A DNA stretch of 64,000 nucleotides from JBAYNW01 sp041678605 (GCA_041678605.1 JBAYNW010000001.1:1-64000); one strand, 5' to 3'. Counted from the first letter of the stretch, positions 16,104 to 24,196 are shown. Numbers and translations are program-made. Notes: a model not told the origin generated them from the sequence alone.

Positions 16104-16237
16104 ATGTTTCCTTCATTTTCTAATATATTTAATATAAACCTTCTAAAGAGATTTTGTGCTAGCTCTGAAAATTTATTTACATAAATTCACATTGAAGAAT
16201 AAGAATATTCTTGATAGAATTAATTTAGCGAGGAAAA

Positions 16238-17866
16238 ATGCAGTACAATTCAATTAACTATGTGCCAAAAATAGAACCTGACAGTCTGGAAGTGCTTTCT
16301 TTGATTTACACGCCGGGCGTCGGGCATGCGTGTATGAAAATTAAGGAACAGGCGGGGCTTTCTTACGTTTATACCAACCGTGAAAATTCCGTTGCGGTTT
16401 TGTCCTTTGATTACGAAAAATCTCTCAAGCGGGCGATATTCCTAAAAAGTACGCTTAATATTGACGCATATCCGTTTGAAGCCAATATACCCTCCCCCCT
16501 TGAGGGTGAGCGAAGCTCTGGTGGGGAGCTTCAAGGTGTAATCAAACTAGTAGTTGAAAATATTTCCCCAAATTTTTGCGGAATTGACTTGACGCTGATT
16601 ACAGATGAAGTAAAAAATATTGAGTTTGATGTCGAAATTCCTGTTTTGAAAAGCACTTGTGCCGGAAATACCCCCCACCCCAACCCTCCCCCTCAAGGGG
16701 GGAGGGAGCAAACCGCGGCCGTTGAACCTATTCCAAAATCGGGTGTCGACATAATGGATTTTTTCAAACCATTTTCAAAAAATATTTTTCAATTTGATAT
16801 AAATCAGCTTGAGGGTGATTTTAAAGAGCAGGCACTTTATTTAAGAGAAAAGGCAGGCGGAGTGATTGAAAGCCAATTAAGCGAAGAACCTTTCGTTTAC
16901 CCTCCTGTTGCGATAATTTCTGACGGCTCGGCCGTGCTGGGGTTTGGAAATATCGGTCCGGAAGCCGGTCTTCCCGTGATGGAAGGGAAGGCAGTAATTT
17001 TCAAATCACTCGGTGGCGTAAACGCAATACCGCTTTGTCTTAAAACCCAAAAATCCGGGGAAATAATAAAAATTGTGCAGGCTTTAAAAAATTCTTTCTC
17101 AGGCATAAATCTTGAGGATATTTCTGCACCAAGATGTTTTGACATTGAAAAGGAATTGATTAAAACCCTTGATATTCCCGTATTTCATGATGACCAGCAT
17201 GGAACTGCGATTGTTGTTTTGGCAGCACTTTTGAACTCACTTACTCTTGCAAAGAAAAAGATTGCCAAAGTAAAAATAGTTTTTTCAGGTGCAGGAGCGG
17301 CAGCACAGGCGGTTTCCAAATTACTTATGAAAGCAGGGGCGAAAGATATAATCCATGTTAATAAAAACGGAATAGTTAACGAAAACTCCGCTCAGGGAGA
17401 TAATTATCTTAAAGAGTTAGCCAAAGTGACCAATAAAGAGGGTTTGGAAGGAAAACTGGAGGATGCACTTAAAGGAGCTGATGTTTTTATCGGGCTTTCG
17501 GCAGGTGGAGTTTTGAAGTCGGAATTTATCAAACAAATGGCCGAAAGCCCGATAATCTTTGCTCTGGCAAACCCGACTCCTGAAATCATGCCAAATGAAG
17601 CAAAGGCGGCAGGGGCATTTATTGTAGCAACCGGTCGGAGTGATTTTGATAACCAGATTAACAATTCACTCGTTTTTCCCGGACTATTCAGAGGGGTTTT
17701 GGATAACGGGATTAAAAAAATCACGGACGAAATCAAACTCGGATGTGCAATCGCACTTGCCTCGCTTATAAAAGACGAGGATTTAAGCCCGACAAACATC
17801 TTGCCGAATGCACTTGACCCGAGAGTTGTTTTGGCGGTTGCAAGCCGATTGGCTGAGTTTACCTGA
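16238..17866 (+). CDS. Malic enzyme with degenerate internal duplication and repeat insertions
   Basis: It decarboxylates malate to pyruvate with NAD(P). The catalytic parts are intact: LIYTPGV (about 22-28), ISDGSAVLGFGNIGPEAGLP and MEGKAVIFK (about 227-256), NLEDISAPRCFDIE (about 291-304), HDDQHGTAIVV (about 318-328) and the Rossmann FSGAGAAAQAVSKLL. At 542 residues it exceeds the usual 390-430. Residues 51-144 look like a decayed copy of residues 223-324 (VAVLS, AIFLKSTLNIDAYP, SPNFCGIDL and IPVLKSTCAGN against VAIIS, AVIFKSLGGVNAIP, SFSGINL and IPVFHDDQHGT). Two repeat-derived insertions lie at about 84-99 and 145-160. Confidence 0.85.
   Translation: MQYNSINYVPKIEPDSLEVLSLIYTPGVGHACMKIKEQAGLSYVYTNRENSVAVLSFDYEKSLKRAIFLKSTLNIDAYPFEANIPSPLEGERSSGGELQGVIKLVVENISPNFCGIDLTLITDEVKNIEFDVEIPVLKSTCAGNTPHPNPPPQGGREQTAAVEPIPKSGVDIMDFFKPFSKNIFQFDINQLEGDFKEQALYLREKAGGVIESQLSEEPFVYPPVAIISDGSAVLGFGNIGPEAGLPVMEGKAVIFKSLGGVNAIPLCLKTQKSGEIIKIVQALKNSFSGINLEDISAPRCFDIEKELIKTLDIPVFHDDQHGTAIVVLAALLNSLTLAKKKIAKVKIVFSGAGAAAQAVSKLLMKAGAKDIIHVNKNGIVNENSAQGDNYLKELAKVTNKEGLEGKLEDALKGADVFIGLSAGGVLKSEFIKQMAESPIIFALANPTPEIMPNEAKAAGAFIVATGRSDFDNQINNSLVFPGLFRGVLDNGIKKITDEIKLGCAIALASLIKDEDLSPTNILPNALDPRVVLAVASRLAEFT
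16489..16537. repeat. In-frame CCCTC/GAGGG repeat in the malic enzyme gene (first)
   Basis: ACCCTCCCCCCTTGAGGGTG followed by AGCGAAGCTCTGGTGGGGAG is translated as IPSPLEGERSSGGELQ, inside the degenerate first copy of the duplicated region. Confidence 0.85.
16670..16712. repeat. In-frame CCCTC/GAGGG repeat in the malic enzyme gene (second)
   Basis: CCCCCCACCCCAACCCTCCC then CCTCAAGGGGGGAGGGAGC is translated as TPHPNPPPQGGREQ. The palindrome CCCTCCCCCTCAAGGGGGGA is its core. Confidence 0.88.
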
Positions 17867-19229
17867 ACTTTTTCATCGCATTCATCACTTGAGCCATGTT
17901 TGGTTTCCCCTTGCCGCCTTTGAGATTGTCGGTCATGCCGGACATTCCTTTCATCATGGTACGCATTTGCTCAAATTGTTTGATAAAAATATTTATATCA
18001 TGCAGAGAAATACCGCTGCCTTCGGCAATCCGTTTTTTGCGGCCGGAATTAATCAATTGCGGGTTTGCCCTTTCTTCAGGCGTCATACTGGAAATAAAAA
18101 CTTCAATTCTCTTAAACTGTTTTTCGCCCTGATGGGAAATCAAATCCTTATCTTCCCTTTTTAAATTAGGAATCGGGAGCATTCCAAGGATTTGGTCGAT
18201 TGAGCCGAACATTTTCATCTGTTTTTGCATTTTTAAAAAATCGTCAAAAGAAAATTCGGCTTTTCGCATTTTCTTTTCAAGTTCAAGTGCTTCTTTCTCG
18301 TCAAAAACTTCCTGAGCTCTTTCAACGAGCGAAACAATATCGCCCATTCCTAAAATTCTTGTCGCCATCCGCTCAGGGTAGAAATCTTCCAATGCGTTCA
18401 GTTTTTCACCGGTACCTGTTAATTTAATCGGTTTTTTTGTGCAATGAACCACGCTTAAGGCCGACCCGCCGCGTGAATCACCGTCCAGTTTGGTTAAAAC
18501 AAGTCCCGTAAGGCTGAGCTGTGCGTCAAAGTTTTCTGCGACATTCACGGCCTCCTGACCGGTCATTGCATCAATTACGAGAAGCTTTTCCTGTGGAGCG
18601 AAAATTCTGTCGATGAGCAAAAGTTCGGCCATCATGTCGGTATCAATTTGCAAACGCCCTGCCGTGTCAAGGATTAAGGTGTTAAATCCGTTTTCTTTTG
18701 CGTAAGATATTGCATTTTGAACAATTTTTTGAACATCTTTGGAATTTTCGTCTGAAAAGACTTCGACGCCGATTTGCTGTCCCAAAGCCTGTAATTGCTT
18801 TATAGCAGCAGGACGGTAAATATCACATGCTACTAAAAGCGGGTTTCTGCCTTCTTTTTTTAGTTTCACGGCAAGTTTTGCCGATGATGTGGTTTTCCCT
18901 GACCCCTGAAGTCCCAGCATCATAATAATATTAGGATGTCCGTCAAGATTGAGCGGAGAAAGCTCACGCCCCAAAAGTTCCACGAGTTCATCGTGGACAA
19001 TTTTGACAAGCTGTTGAGAAGGATTGACGCCCTTTAACACCTCTTCGCCTTCGGCTTTGTCCTTAATGTTTGAGATAAATGCTTTTACCACACGCAAATT
19101 AACATCCGCCTCCAAAAGTGCACGGCGGATTTCCCTCAGGGCTTCTTGCATATTGTCTTCGGTCAAAGCACCGCTTGAAGACGTTTTTCTGATTATATCC
19201 TGTAATCTGTCTGATAAAGAGTCGAACAT
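17859..19229 (-). CDS. ffh: Signal recognition particle GTPase Ffh
   Basis: This is the SRP54 homologue for co-translational membrane targeting. At 456 residues it has the normal length. Its blocks are an NG domain with GLQGSGKTTSSAKLA (about 108-122), DTAGRLQID and TKLDGDSRGGSAL (about 247-259), and a methionine-rich M domain with NPQLINSGRKKRIAEGSG and a C-terminal MRTMMKGMSGM stretch. Convergent with the malic enzyme gene, overlapping it by 8 bases at the 3' ends. It diverges from pgeF over a 42-bp gap that must hold both promoters. Confidence 0.97.
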   Translation of the reverse strand: MFDSLSDRLQDIIRKTSSSGALTEDNMQEALREIRRALLEADVNLRVVKAFISNIKDKAEGEEVLKGVNPSQQLVKIVHDELVELLGRELSPLNLDGHPNIIMMLGLQGSGKTTSSAKLAVKLKKEGRNPLLVACDIYRPAAIKQLQALGQQIGVEVFSDENSKDVQKIVQNAISYAKENGFNTLILDTAGRLQIDTDMMAELLLIDRIFAPQEKLLVIDAMTGQEAVNVAENFDAQLSLTGLVLTKLDGDSRGGSALSVVHCTKKPIKLTGTGEKLNALEDFYPERMATRILGMGDIVSLVERAQEVFDEKEALELEKKMRKAEFSFDDFLKMQKQMKMFGSIDQILGMLPIPNLKREDKDLISHQGEKQFKRIEVFISSMTPEERANPQLINSGRKKRIAEGSGISLHDINIFIKQFEQMRTMMKGMSGMTDNLKGGKGKPNMAQVMNAMKKFR

Positions 19230-19271
19230 ATTTTAATTTTACTATAAAAAAAGTCGTATTATAATAGTCTT

Positions 19272-20183
19272 ATGTTCAGGTTAGAAAAATTTATGGGAAG
19301 AAGAGTTTTGAAATCATCTCTATTGGATGATTTCGGCGTTGCTGCGTTTTTTACAACGAGAGATTTGCCGCTGAAATCAGGCGAAAGAGAAGATTTGATT
19401 GAAGAAGTCGAAAACAACAAACGCCTTGTTTGCGAAGGACTTGGTATCCCTGCAGAAAACCTCATAATTCCTGTTCAAACTCACAGCGACAATGTAAGAT
19501 GTATAGGGGCAAAGACGCATAGAAGCGTAGAAAATTTAAACATTTCAGCCTTTCAGCCTTTCAGCCCTTCAACCCTGGAAAACAACGACGCACTTATAAC
19601 TGACCGGCCACAAATTGCACTGGCACTAAATTTTGCCGATTGCGTTCCGATTATTTTTTACGACCCGATTAAAAAAGCTGCCGCAGCGGCTCATGCCGGC
19701 TGGCGTGGAACAGCGGCAAAAATCGGCCCAAAAACAGTCAAAAAAATGGCTGAAAATTTTGGTTCAAAACCTGAAGACATAATTGCACTTATCGGCCCGG
19801 CAATCGGAAAATGCTGTTTTGAAGTGGGAGAAGATGTTAAAGAAAAACTGCTCGTCTCTGCGTCACTGCGAGGCTTAAAATGTAAAAATCAGCCAAAGTC
19901 GTCCACCGAAGCAGTCTGTCCAAAAGACAATGCCGGCAAGATTGCTTCGGTGGGTATTTCAAGCCCAGCCGATAATCAATGCCTCGCAATGACGGTTTGT
20001 GATAACAATAATATTGATTTAAAACAGATTAACAAACTTCAACTATTAGCCATTGGGGTAAGAAAAATAGATTTATGCGAGTATTGCACTTCTTGCAGAA
20101 CTGATTTATTCTTTTCTTATAGAAAAGAAAACGGCAATACCGCCAGACATTCGGCAGTTATAATGATAAGAAATGAGAGATAA
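19272..20183 (+). CDS. pgeF: Peptidoglycan editing factor PgeF (YfiH family) with repeat insertions
   Basis: YfiH/PgeF proteins are copper/zinc-site amidohydrolases that remove mis-incorporated Ser from peptidoglycan precursors and also act on purine nucleosides. Metal-site residues are visible as H71 (VQTHSDNV), C124 (FADCVP) and H141 (AAAHAGWRGT). EYCTSCRTDLFFSYRKE and GNTARH close the fold. At 303 residues it is about 50 longer than usual. The excess is repeat-derived: about residues 80-102 (AKTHRSVENLNISAFQPFSP) and about 198-243, the complete palindromic element at 19862-19993 read in frame. All metal ligands are kept. Confidence 0.9.
   Translation: MFRLEKFMGRRVLKSSLLDDFGVAAFFTTRDLPLKSGEREDLIEEVENNKRLVCEGLGIPAENLIIPVQTHSDNVRCIGAKTHRSVENLNISAFQPFSPSTLENNDALITDRPQIALALNFADCVPIIFYDPIKKAAAAAHAGWRGTAAKIGPKTVKKMAENFGSKPEDIIALIGPAIGKCCFEVGEDVKEKLLVSASLRGLKCKNQPKSSTEAVCPKDNAGKIASVGISSPADNQCLAMTVCDNNNIDLKQINKLQLLAIGVRKIDLCEYCTSCRTDLFFSYRKENGNTARHSAVIMIRNER
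19505..19580. repeat. In-frame repeat modules in pgeF (first insertion)
   Basis: GGGGCAAAGACGCATAGAAG (the module also seen in rnhB near 15246) is followed by TTTCAGCC octamers of the intergenic blocks. It is translated between the HSDNV and DALIT motifs. Confidence 0.75.
19862..19993. mobile_element. Complete 132-bp palindromic element inserted in pgeF
   Basis: The left end GTCACTGCGAGG (19862-19873) and the right end CCTCGCAATGAC (19982-19993) are inverted. Inside are GTCCACCGAAGCAGTCTGTC and GGCAAGATTGCTTCGGTGGG, the same order as in the intergenic copy at 54629-54764 (136 bp). Length 132 is a multiple of three and no stop codon occurs in the used frame. The gene is therefore still open. 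Confidence 0.88.
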
Positions 20184-20184
20184 A

Positions 20185-21492
20185 ATGACAACAATAGTAG
20201 AAAAACTACAAACAATAAGCGACGTAATGGGCGATTTAATAAATTTTGTTCAGACGAACAAAGAACTTGAGCCTGACTTCAAGGAATATTTGAGTACTAT
20301 AGGCCTTAAAAAAGTTATGCCTTCGCAGGTTCAAGCAATCTGCCTGCCCTACATTTTTGAGAGAAATATAGATTCAAAAAATATTATAGAAATCTTTCTG
20401 GAAAAAGCCAAAAAGACGACAAAATATGCAAGAGCCATTCTCAAGGGGCTTACAAGCTCGGTTTCTTCAATATTTGAGGTTAAAAAAATCCTCAAAAACG
20501 GGTTTGAACTGTATAATTTGGTTAATGAAAAAACCTACAGCGTAATTTCTCTGGTAAAAATGACGCACTTTAGAGGCGTTGGCATCGGGCAGTACGTTAT
20601 TGCAAGAATTTTTGAGTTTGAAGAGGAATATTATCTGCTTGAAATATCGAACGTTTTGGCCGCCAACAGAAAAGACGAGGCGATGCGTTATGCTATCGCA
20701 AAAATAATTCAATCCCCCGAGCTTGTTTACAAAGATAACAGCGAGAAACAAAAAGAAATTGAAAAACAGGTTAAAAAATTGCACAAAAAATTTCTGGAGT
20801 GCTTTGGAAAAGATGAAGTTATAACCACAAACAAGCTGGCAGACGACGTTATTGGGATATTTAACGATTTTTCCGAAAAAAACGAAAAAGTCGTCCAAGA
20901 AGTAATAGACAAAAAAATTCAGGCCCTTGATGAATATAAATTTTTCGCCGTAGAGGAGTTTAATAATTCCTACGAAAACTTTTTGGAGAATTCCCTTGGC
21001 GGGTTTTCCGCACACAAAGAAACCTACGATGTGGGAATAATTTTTGACGAAGAACTCGGGCTTTGTGCTGTGCCTTTTTACAAAACCTTTTGTAAATTAT
21101 TTGAGGAGAAAGATTATAAAAAAATCGAAAATTACGATAAATGTTTAGAGCATTTCTTGCTTACAGACGGGATTTCTGCGAATTTGCTCAAAAGAGTCGA
21201 GGCAAAATCCCCCAATTTTATGAAAGTGATAAACAAAATTTATTCAACAGACATGACCTTTGATGAACTGCTTGAAAAGTACAAACCGCAGTACTTGAAG
21301 GAGAAAATCTTTTCCTCAACAACTGTACTGTATGAATCAAAAACTTTTGCAAAAACTCTCGGCTACATTGAGGAAGAGGAGAAGGATAAATGCAAACCTA
21401 AATTTGATGCGGCAAATATCGGCAGAAACGAACTCTGCCCATGCGGCAGCGGTAAAAAATATAAAAGATGCTGTATGACAGCGTTTGCGTAA
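20185..21492 (+). CDS. SEC-C motif protein, otherwise uncharacterised
   Basis: This protein of about 435 residues is mostly helical and charged and ends in NELCPCGSGKKYKRCC, a classical SEC-C zinc motif (CPCGSGKKYKxCC) as found at the C-terminus of SecA and many accessory proteins. SEC-C motifs bind zinc and contact SecB or ribosomes in known cases. The start is ATG 20185, just after the pgeF stop. An ATG at 20173 overlaps pgeF. The function of the long N-terminal part is not recognisable. Confidence 0.7.
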   Translation: MTTIVEKLQTISDVMGDLINFVQTNKELEPDFKEYLSTIGLKKVMPSQVQAICLPYIFERNIDSKNIIEIFLEKAKKTTKYARAILKGLTSSVSSIFEVKKILKNGFELYNLVNEKTYSVISLVKMTHFRGVGIGQYVIARIFEFEEEYYLLEISNVLAANRKDEAMRYAIAKIIQSPELVYKDNSEKQKEIEKQVKKLHKKFLECFGKDEVITTNKLADDVIGIFNDFSEKNEKVVQEVIDKKIQALDEYKFFAVEEFNNSYENFLENSLGGFSAHKETYDVGIIFDEELGLCAVPFYKTFCKLFEEKDYKKIENYDKCLEHFLLTDGISANLLKRVEAKSPNFMKVINKIYSTDMTFDELLEKYKPQYLKEKIFSSTTVLYESKTFAKTLGYIEEEEKDKCKPKFDAANIGRNELCPCGSGKKYKRCCMTAFA

Positions 21493-21506
21493 GAGGATGC
21501 GGAAAA
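21493..21506 (+). repeat. Left copy of inverted repeat flanking gatD
   Basis: GAGGATGCGGAAAA here is exactly inverted at 22511-22524 (TTTTCCGCATCCTC). The pair brackets gatD and its GC-rich downstream element. Confidence 0.6.
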
Positions 21507-21517
21507 GTTTATCGTGT

Positions 21518-21523
21518 TATAAT
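21518..21523 (+). promoter_or_regulatory. Candidate -10 box for gatD
   Basis: A perfect TATAAT lies 20 bases before the TTG start, with AAAAGGTGA as Shine-Dalgarno in between. No convincing -35 is seen. Confidence 0.4.
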
Positions 21524-21543
21524 AGAATCGAAAAGGTGAAGCA

Positions 21544-22290
21544 TTGGCTGAAGAAAATAACAAATTAAAACTTTCATTAGCACATTTATATCCGGAATTG
21601 CTCAATATTTACGGAGATTTTGGCAATGTTTTGACAATAAAAAACCGCTGCGAATGGCGGAATATTGAGGTCGAAATTACTCAAATAAATATCGGTGACA
21701 AAATTGACCCCGAAAAATTCGATTTTTATTTTATCGGGGGCGGTCAAGATAAGCAGCAGATTGAAGTTGCAAGGGAATTACAGCTGCAAAAAGATAATCT
21801 GCATGCTTCAATGAATTCAGGTGCGGTTTTTCTGGGAATTTGCGGAGGATATCAGCTTTTCGGTAATTATTACCAGCCTCATAACGGTGCAAGATTAATG
21901 GGGATAGGGCTTTTGGACGCTTATACTCTGGCAGGCGAAAGAAGGTTTATAGGAAACGTTACCGCAAAAACAGATTTCACCATGCCCAGAACCCTTGTCG
22001 GGTTTGAAAATCACAGCGGATTGACGTATATAAAAGGCGAGACCAAGCCGCTTGCAACGGTGGAAATCGGTGCCGGCAACAATGGAGAAGACAAAACAGA
22101 AGGTGCAAGGTTTAAGAATGTTTTCGGGACTTATCTGCACGGTTCGTTTTTACCGAAAAACCCCCATTTCGCAGACTTTTTAATAAAACTTGCACTTGAA
22201 AAACGTTATAAAGACAACATTGAACTCCCAAAATTAAATGATGAACTTGAACTTCAGGCACACATGGCTTTGATTAACAAACAGTATTGA
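21544..22290 (+). CDS. gatD: GatD-like glutamine amidotransferase (lipid II isoglutaminyl synthase subunit)
   Basis: GatD hydrolyses glutamine and passes ammonia to MurT, which amidates the D-Glu of lipid II. It has 248 residues. The family start is present (LSLAHLYPELLNIYGDFGNV), the nucleophile Cys is in FLGICGGYQLFG (about 98-109), the His is in FGTYLHGSFLPKNP (about 194-207) and VGFENHSG is conserved. A cobyric-acid-type amidotransferase is the alternative, but the length and YGDFGN favour GatD. MurT, usually adjacent, is not in the window. The start is TTG 21544. Confidence 0.8.
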   Translation: MAEENNKLKLSLAHLYPELLNIYGDFGNVLTIKNRCEWRNIEVEITQINIGDKIDPEKFDFYFIGGGQDKQQIEVARELQLQKDNLHASMNSGAVFLGICGGYQLFGNYYQPHNGARLMGIGLLDAYTLAGERRFIGNVTAKTDFTMPRTLVGFENHSGLTYIKGETKPLATVEIGAGNNGEDKTEGARFKNVFGTYLHGSFLPKNPHFADFLIKLALEKRYKDNIELPKLNDELELQAHMALINKQY

Positions 22291-22524
22291 GCTTGCGGAA
22301 AAATTAAAAATTTTTCTCGCAATCTCCACTGTCCGGCTTTCATCCTTACCGCCGGCTGTCTTGAAAGCTCGCATTAAACGGGTCTGCAACGCCGCCGCCT
22401 ACGCGTCGCCGTTTCGCCCTCTGCTCGCTTTCGCTGTCCCGCAGCCGGTAAGGATTTAGCACTTCCTAGGTCGGATTTGAAAAAGTTCTAAAAATTGTCA
22501 TTTTTAGACTTTTTCCGCATCCTC
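22291..22524. other. GC-rich structured intergenic element
   Basis: Nested inverted repeats fill this stretch. GCGGAAAAA (22295-22303) pairs with TTTTTCCGC (22510-22518). ATCCTTACCGCCGGCTG (22342-22358) pairs with CAGCCGGTAAGGAT (22442-22455), leaving a 3-base bulge. GCTTTCA (22336-22342) can instead pair with TTGAAAGC (22361-22368). The loop (22375-22440) is far richer in G+C than its surroundings. The end is a hairpin (22480-22514). No ORF is supported. A structured RNA, an attenuator or a mobile element are all possible. Confidence 0.55.
22480..22514. terminator. Hairpin, possible bidirectional terminator
   Basis: AAAAAGTTCTAAAAAT (22480-22495) and ATTTTTAGACTTTTT (22500-22514) form a stem of about 15 pairs with a TGTC loop. 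Both arms are A/T-rich, so each orientation ends in a U-rich arm. Confidence 0.5.
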
Positions 22525-22551
22525 ATTAGTTTTCATGATAAAATTATTCCT

Positions 22552-23574
22552 ATGAGCAAGAAAAAGATTTTCGCATTATTTATAAGCCTGGCGTTTTTGG
22601 GGCTGATTTTTTACAAAATCGATTGGATGAAATTACTCCAAACTTTTGAGATGTTTGATTTAAAAAAACTGTGGATGATTGTCCCTATCTATATTTCAAC
22701 GCTTTATTTGCGTGGAATTCGTTGGAAATCTCTGCTTTTGGACAACCCTAAATACAGTGCTTACCATTTGGGTGCGGTTTTCACGGTCGGAAGCATGCTC
22801 AATATATTTCTGCCCGCAAGAGCCGGCGACGTTTACAGAGCGTACTATCTCGGGGAAAATAAGCAAGAAAAAAAAATGAAGCTTTTTGGCTCGATTATTC
22901 TGGAGAGGACGCTGGATGGAATTTGCGTATTTTTAATCCTGCTTTTTGCAATTCTCGCCTACTCAAAACAGCAATGGATAATGAATTTGGCGTACCTGAT
23001 AGGAATTTTATTTGTAGGAAGTTTTATAATTTTTTACCTGATTTTTAAATTTAATAAAGTTGATTTTATTTTTGAAAAATTAATTAAATTCAGCTCAAAG
23101 CTGCCTGACTTTTTTTCAAAACCGCTTATAAAAATACTTGAAAGTGCAAATGTCCACACAAACTCATTTATAGAGGGTTTTGAGGTCCTAAACAGCTTAA
23201 AATACAGCACTCAGGCTTTTATAATGAGTATAATAATCTGGCTAATCGAGTGTTATGTGGTGTTTTTAATCATAAACAGCTTCCACATCAATCTCGGATT
23301 TTCGGCGGCACTTTTTGTAATCAGCCTAATCTCGTTTTCCACGATGATACCATCAACTTCGGTGTTTTTGGGGCCTTATCAGTACGCATATATTTTGGCT
23401 CTGGGGATTTATAATGTCGATAAATCGACCGCACTTGCAATATCAACGGTGCATCAAGGAATCTTGATGATAATACTGTCGATAATCGGCGGGTATTATT
23501 TGCTAAAGTTTAATTTTTCAATAAAAAATAAGACAGAAAAAAACATTATTGACGAGACTATACTGCAGTCGTAA
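22552..23574 (+). CDS. Flippase-like membrane protein (lysylphosphatidylglycerol synthase TM-domain family)
   Basis: This protein of about 340 residues has some eight hydrophobic segments, starting with KKKIFALFISLAFLGLIFY. The family signature appears as LRGIRWKSLL, then FTVGSMLNIFLPARAGDVYR and GSIILERTLDG (about 100-110). These are the YbhN/UPF0104 hallmarks, without the C-terminal synthetase domain. Lipid or glycolipid transport is likely but the substrate is unknown. ATG 22552 was chosen. An upstream in-frame ATG lies inside the hairpin. A GATAAAAT box is just before the start, so the leader may be very short. Confidence 0.8.
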   Translation: MSKKKIFALFISLAFLGLIFYKIDWMKLLQTFEMFDLKKLWMIVPIYISTLYLRGIRWKSLLLDNPKYSAYHLGAVFTVGSMLNIFLPARAGDVYRAYYLGENKQEKKMKLFGSIILERTLDGICVFLILLFAILAYSKQQWIMNLAYLIGILFVGSFIIFYLIFKFNKVDFIFEKLIKFSSKLPDFFSKPLIKILESANVHTNSFIEGFEVLNSLKYSTQAFIMSIIIWLIECYVVFLIINSFHINLGFSAALFVISLISFSTMIPSTSVFLGPYQYAYILALGIYNVDKSTALAISTVHQGILMIILSIIGGYYLLKFNFSIKNKTEKNIIDETILQS

Positions 23575-23713
23575 CTTTAATCTTGCCATTGCCTTCCAGA
23601 ATGATTTCTGTTTCCACGCCGTCGTTGGATATGACAAGTTTTGACTTATGAACCGTTTTATTATTTTCGTCTACAACATTGAATTCACTGACTTCTTTTA
23701 TAACCATTGCCAT
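23558..23713 (-). CDS. Small hypothetical protein, 51 residues
   Basis: From ATG 23713 it reads MAMVIKEVSEFNVVDENN..., ending in EGNGKIKVTTAV. It has alternating hydrophobic and charged residues suggestive of a small beta-fold. AAAGG lies 7 bases upstream of the ATG. It overlaps the 3' end of the flippase-like gene by 17 bases on the opposite strand. Function is unknown. Confidence 0.6.
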   Translation of the reverse strand: MAMVIKEVSEFNVVDENNKTVHKSKLVISNDGVETEIILEGNGKIKVTTAV

Positions 23714-23900
23714 AGTTTTGCCTTTCTTTTGCTGTTCTATCTATATTTAAGGAGTGTCTATACATATGATAACGCATTTTTAGGAAATTTCAACCCCTTT
23801 TTTCATATATGTTGTAAAACATGAACAAGAAAAAAATTGCTAAGGGTTGAAAAAAATGTTTACATAATTTACAATGAGTTTGTTAAAAAAAGGAGGAGCT

Positions 23901-24191
23901 ATGAACAACGAAGAAAAGAAAGAGAAAATGGAATTTTTGCAGCGGTTTTTTGCAAAAAGCTTTTTGGTAAGCTTTGTAATTTTGCTTATTGCAAGTTTGC
24001 TTTGCATACTTATGCATGACGCCCAGATGGCCATGGTCAACAAATACTTCCCGATAGAAGCTGAAGACTTCAACTATCTTGTAATGCTTACTATGGGAAT
24101 TTGGAAAATCTTAATTATCCAGTTTACACTGGTTCCGGCTCTTGTAATCTGGTGCATGAGACATTGCTGCAAATGTAATTGCGGGAAATAG
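23901..24191 (+). CDS. DUF6868-like small membrane protein with Cys-rich tail
   Basis: This 96-residue protein has two hydrophobic segments, FFAKSFLVSFVILLIASLLC and IWKILIIQFTLVPALVIWCM. The loop between them (KYFPIEAEDFNYLVMLTMG) and the N/T-LVP in the second helix match what I recall of DUF6868. The C-terminus CCKCNCGK has four Cys, not typical of that family, and could bind metal at the membrane face. ATG 23901 follows AGGAGG at ideal spacing, whereas the longer reading lacks one. Confidence 0.7.
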   Translation: MNNEEKKEKMEFLQRFFAKSFLVSFVILLIASLLCILMHDAQMAMVNKYFPIEAEDFNYLVMLTMGIWKILIIQFTLVPALVIWCMRHCCKCNCGK

Positions 24192-24196
24192 GCTGA

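Noticed and set aside
22375..22440. Fragment of 16S rRNA (GCGTAGGCGGCGG on the minus strand)
   Set aside because: Only a dozen bases resemble the rRNA motif. The flanking sequence does not continue as rRNA.
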